Assembly: GCA_905250125.1 (NCBI GenBank)
Contig: CAJNOL010000191.1
Coordinates: 124,702 to 188,701, forward strand
Length of the DNA stretch: 64,000 nt
Origin: Rotaria sordida
Taxonomy: Eukaryota; Rotifera; Eurotatoria; Philodinida; Philodinidae
Direction: 5' to 3'
Shown: positions 60,501-64,000 of the stretch, piece by piece
How the letters are laid out: every line of letters begins with the position of its first letter
Position numbering within the stretch: position 1 is the first letter of the stretch
Position numbers and translations under genes: made by a program
The notes under the pieces: model-generated
What the model was told of the DNA's origin: nothing
What the model saw: only the letters and a program-made list of their open reading frames with translations
Database searches by the model: none

Positions 60501-62103
60501 AAATATTTTCGAAATGAAAAACGTGTTGCTGTATAAAAATCTTGATCAAGCATTTGTAAAAATTCTTCAACTGTATTAAATGTTCGGCCATTATCTTGAT
60601 AATCATATATACTAAAAAAAATATTTATGTTAATGCATATTTCCGAAAGACAAGAAAAACAAACGATTTACCGAGCGAAATTCGATAATTTTTTGTCAAG
60701 CCAAAAATTCAAACGCAATGCATCAACACCATATCGCCATAAAATAAGAAATACATTTGGAATATAACGAGATAAAGTAGAAAATAATGTTTGAGAACCA
60801 TCATTAGTCATTATATATGGCATTGAACTTGGTACATTAAGTCGTTTTAAACCTAAATATGCAAAAAATCAATATGTATTTCAGTACAGTATGCATATGT
60901 CAGGTAATTTAGTGAACACCGATCCAGTATAATCAATGTGAGTTTTCGGTGAACAGTTTACTGAAAGTGTGATCCCTAGTTTCAACGTTGCAGTAAATGC
61001 GGATACCAGTGTAGTTAGTGCTTCAGTAAATACCAATGCCAATATGATCAGTACTAAACATGTGCAGTGTAGGTTTGTTTTGTGCTCTGATTGAGAAAAA
61101 ATTTTCTAACCCTTACCCTATCCCGTAAGGTAACCTTGTACATCTCTAATCAGTGGCCGCCATGGCTGAGTAGCTACGTTGTTCGACACGTATACGTAAG
61201 ATACTATATGTAAATGTCAATACGACCAGCCGTTGAATGATCCTGAACAAGTCACTAATGGTTATTTGTCTCGGATTATACCTTCGATGACATGCTGACT
61301 ATGTTGTGACATACACCTGCTCTCACAGTTAATTAGTGAGTATGAGGGGAGCACAAGAGCTCTGAGTCAGGCCTGCCTCCTATCCAGAGCTACAGCTAGT
61401 CATAGTTATAGAGAAGATATTGGGCTAGTGAATCTGCTGCTAGGTAGCATCCCATATCAGACGTTAGCTGAAAGTCAGGAATATTCTTCCTTCCTTTCTA
61501 ATCAGTGGACCTTGTGTTGTTGACTCACCGTCAGTATTTATATCAACACTGCACATCCATAACATAGGTACATATATTACTCATAATATTATTTTATAAT
61601 TAATCTCAACATATTGTCAACTTATTTAGTCTATCTATTTTTATCTTGTAAAAAAACCAATTTTTATTGAAAATATTTGATGTAAACAAGAAAATGATCT
61701 CACCTAATTCATCAGTAAATCGTTTCATATATAAATTTTTCTCATGTATAATTGATCCACCAGCTTCATATTCATTTCCATCAATATCTACATTTTTCAA
61801 TCGACCTCCAACCTAGATATATTTTGTATAAATAACGAATATTTCGAAAAAAAATTATGATAAACAAACTTGATCTGATTCATAAATTGTTATTGCAACA
61901 GAATCATTTAAATAATATTTTAACCAATAAGCTGTTGATATACCTCCAAGTCCAGCACCAACAATTGCTAAACCAGAAAAATAAATATTCTATACCTTAT
62001 TCATCTCATTAAACTTACCAATATGTGTTTTAGCTGGTTCATCCTGATCACATTGTACAAATATACAAATGATTAATAGAATATAACCGACACGTACTAT
62101 CAT
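57518..62103 (-). CDS. PCYOX1: Prenylcysteine oxidase
   Basis: Six exons, 62103-62019, 61967-61870, 61812-61704, 60852-60672, 60611-60400 and 58323-57518, join in frame to 496 residues (human PCYOX1 about 505). A signal peptide (residues 1-18, [14 protein letters not shown]) precedes the FAD dinucleotide-binding motif [16 protein letters not shown] (Gly32, Gly34, Gly37). [20 protein letters not shown] follows, typical of this flavoprotein. Further landmarks are [20 protein letters not shown] and the C-terminal [20 protein letters not shown]. The enzyme is lysosomal or secreted and uses FAD and oxygen to break the thioether of farnesyl- or geranylgeranyl-cysteine during turnover of prenylated proteins. 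Introns 3 and 5 are about 0.85 and 2.1 kb and carry a shared dispersed repeat; the first is 51 nt. Confidence 0.93.
58561..58860. repeat. SINE-like dispersed repeat, copy 1 (PCYOX1 intron 5)
   Basis: Aligns in the same orientation with 61146-61510. Shared pieces include catagatgagtatctatgtt (catggctgagtagctacgtt in copy 2), aagatact, aatga-ct-ctgaacaag, tatttgtctcgg and attgggct-ttgaatctgct. It lacks a central segment present in copy 2. Confidence 0.6.
60905..61070. repeat. Degenerate tandem repeat of about 33 nt (PCYOX1 intron 3)
   Basis: Units such as cagtaaatgcggataccagt and cagtaaataccaatgccaat recur about 33 nt apart, with an earlier related unit agtgaacaccgatccagtat. Confidence 0.4.
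61146..61510. repeat. SINE-like dispersed repeat with tRNA-like head, copy 2 (PCYOX1 intron 3)
   Basis: The head atggctgagtagctacgtt resembles a Pol III box A of Leu/Ser tRNA type (TGGCnGAGTnG). The body matches copy 1 (58561-58860) at moderate divergence. A box B is not clear. GC content is above that of the flanks. Confidence 0.55.
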
Positions 62104-62399
62104 ATTATATCTGCAAATTATGTCGATATTGTCTGCCATAAAGATATAGAATTTTTTTTTTTTCTAAACTTATTTTCTTTGTTTTCTTTTTCAAATATAC
62201 ATATACTGGCAAATAACGGACGAACACAGACGAGAAAAAAAAGTAAAGAACAAAGACGAATACATGCACAGATAAAATTTTATGACAAAAAAAAAACAAC
62301 AGTAGACGTAAAGAATACGATCATTCATCGAACGAAACCAACGAAAACGAACAAGAAATTTTCATATAAAAACTAATGATAAACCACAGATGTAAGAGC

Positions 62400-64000
62400 T
62401 TATTTAAGTCGTTGAGTTATATTTGCAAGAGCAACAGAAAACGCTTGTAAAGGTGAAAACGGCCATTCAAAATCAAGTGTATAACAATTATTTTCAATAC
62501 GACCAAATTGAATAACCTAAATTGAATAATTTTCATTTAGAATAAAAATCTTTTTCAATTCATAATTAACCTGTTTTCCTTTAAATTCAATTTGAAAATT
62601 TTTTGCTGATTCAAGTGTAACACGACCACCAAAATCTAATTGATATACTTGTGATTGTTCGTTCCATAAACTTAAATCAATAAAATAACATAAATAAATT
62701 TTTGGAAAATTTTTGAAAACTTACGGTGGTCGATTTTGCATCACATAAAATGTTGTATCATTTTGATTGTCCGTACGATTTATTAATTGATCTAATTCCG
62801 AGGATGGTGATAATCTTGTTAATGAATCCTTTGTTCCACTTGTACATGTCATCATCCGATGTCGGGAACTTGAATGTCGCTAAAATTTAGATTTAAGTTA
62901 TTTTTATAACAATCGAAAATTAAATCATTTAGGTCTAGAGACATGCGGAATCAAGTTTTGTAGTCCCGATCCAGAGAAAACTATTCTAGAATTTATTCAT
63001 ATTAAATCTTAAAAAACATCTTGTACTGTCTCGTTGTGCTGGTTCCGATCCTGGTTAAAGTTTTGTGTTGACTGTAGCCTCGAACTCTTAGATATGGTTT
63101 CGTTTCTACAACGAAGTAATTGTTTCTGTAATATGTATTATTCTTTAAATATATATATAAAAGCTGAATAAATGATTTAAACTCACTGATAGTACCAAAA
63201 TCTCTTTATATGCATAGATCAAAACAAAGGATATAGAAAACTGTTTTTTTTGCTCTATTTGGGCTTTTTGCTAGATATTGAAAAATTTTGGTTCTTGAAA
63301 TCAAAGCCAGAATCAGTTAAAGACTTTTTTTCGTAAATAAAAATAATCGATTTAGTTATTCCTAATTATAATAGAATAATAAAGACAAAAATGTGCAGTT
63401 TAATTCTTGACAGAAAGAGTCTACCGAGACTATATTGGAACAATATCAGTCTCGGTCCTGATCTCGGCAACTTCCCTCTCTCCTGTGGTCCCGCGCATCT
63501 CCAGTGAGAATGGTACTCACTTTACGAGAAGTATTTCTATTATTAGTTTTTAATTTTTCTTTTGTTGAACTATCTTCATATGAACTTAATTGTTCACTTT
63601 CATTGTTTATTTGAATATCAGGATCTTCATGTGAAAGTTGTCTTTGTAAAGATGATGCGGATAAATGTGAATTATCTGTTGTTGTTGTTGTTTGTTGTTG
63701 TTGTTGTTGTTGCTGACAACTATATAAAAGTTTTGTTGTTTGATTTAATGCTGGATCACTAAAACTTAATTTTTTTTGTTGATTACTATTAAATGAATAT
63801 AAATTTCTATATGTTTCAGGTTCAAAACAACTTTCTGGTACAGTTGAAATAATTGAAGAATTTGGAATAGCATTAGTAACTGCTATAGTTGTTTGATTAT
63901 TTTGATTTTCACTACTATCATAACCGGATGAATCATCAATAATTAATGTTGTTGTTGCACTAGCTGTTGATGCATCAATATTATTTGCTATTGATGGAAC
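62400..64000 (-). CDS. TULP4: Tubby-like protein 4, C-terminal part (5' end beyond window)
   Basis: Four exons are in the window: 64000-63521 (continues upstream), 62879-62725, 62670-62571 and 62516-62400, in frame for 284 codons including stop. The first is Ser/Thr/Asn-rich with a polyglutamine run (near 63690-63712). The last exons form the end of the tubby domain: FYVMQNRPPLWNEQSQVYQL, DFGGRVTLESAKNFQIEFKG and QFGRIENNCYTLDF, then PLQAFSVALANITQRLK at the C-terminus. Ending in VALAN-TQRLK with the insertion inside the domain is the TULP4 (TUSP) form, not TUB or TULP1-3. TULP4 carries WD40 repeats and a SOCS box upstream (not visible here) and is thought to recruit cullin-type ubiquitin ligases. 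The polyglutamine and Ser-rich stretch is the disordered linker interrupting the tubby domain. Confidence 0.88.

Noticed and set aside
61146..61230. A functional Leu or Ser tRNA gene
   Set aside because: Only the box A-like part fits; anticodon arm and box B cannot be folded, and the segment is shared with another repeat copy.

Overview
This is eukaryotic nuclear DNA from an AT-rich invertebrate. Genes are compact and intron-rich: most introns are 50-120 nt, flanked by GT...AG, and the longer ones carry repeats. The protein set is metazoan (MEF2, Fe65/APBB with WW and two PTB domains, TULP4, RAD17, dynactin p24, prenylcysteine oxidase, POLDIP2). AT richness, tiny introns, abundant fold-back repeats, decayed gene copies and acceptor-like AG sites just before start codons together suggest a bdelloid-rotifer-like genome. 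That assignment is inference and needs a similarity search.

Layout. 1-2.5 kb: eroded coding tracts. 2.6-8.8 kb: POLDIP2 on the minus strand, with an entire Rab26/Rab37-type GTPase gene inside one of its introns on the plus strand. 9.3-15.4 kb: a DDHD-domain phospholipase (17 exons, one only 7 nt long), minus strand. It is divergent from a single-exon Mpo1/DUF962 membrane protein (15.6-16.1 kb), which converges on dynactin p24 (16.2-17.9 kb, minus). 18.2-19.8 kb: an intron-bearing ribosomal protein L5 pseudogene. 19.8-26 kb: decayed coding tracts, a piggyBac-like TTAA miniature element and a perfect-looking palindrome. 26.0-28.3 kb: Fe65/APBB-like adaptor, minus. 29.6-39.7 kb: RAD17 checkpoint clamp loader, plus, with an antisense type I membrane protein gene nested in its third intron. 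40.1-41.7 kb: MEF2, minus. 41.7-53.5 kb: gene-poor, with decayed exons, fold-back elements and a mariner-like element. 53.6-54.1 kb: a small secreted protein. 55.2-64.0 kb: three minus-strand genes in a row (TULP4, cut by the window edge, then PCYOX1, then CCDC174).

The gene models were built by hand from splice sites that keep the reading frame. Every complete multi-exon model closes in frame from ATG to stop. The genes have unrelated housekeeping or regulatory jobs, so apart from nesting and the tight minus-strand trio there is no functional cluster. The most distinctive signals are the two antisense nested genes, the many unrelated inverted-repeat elements (several inside introns), and the decayed gene copies.
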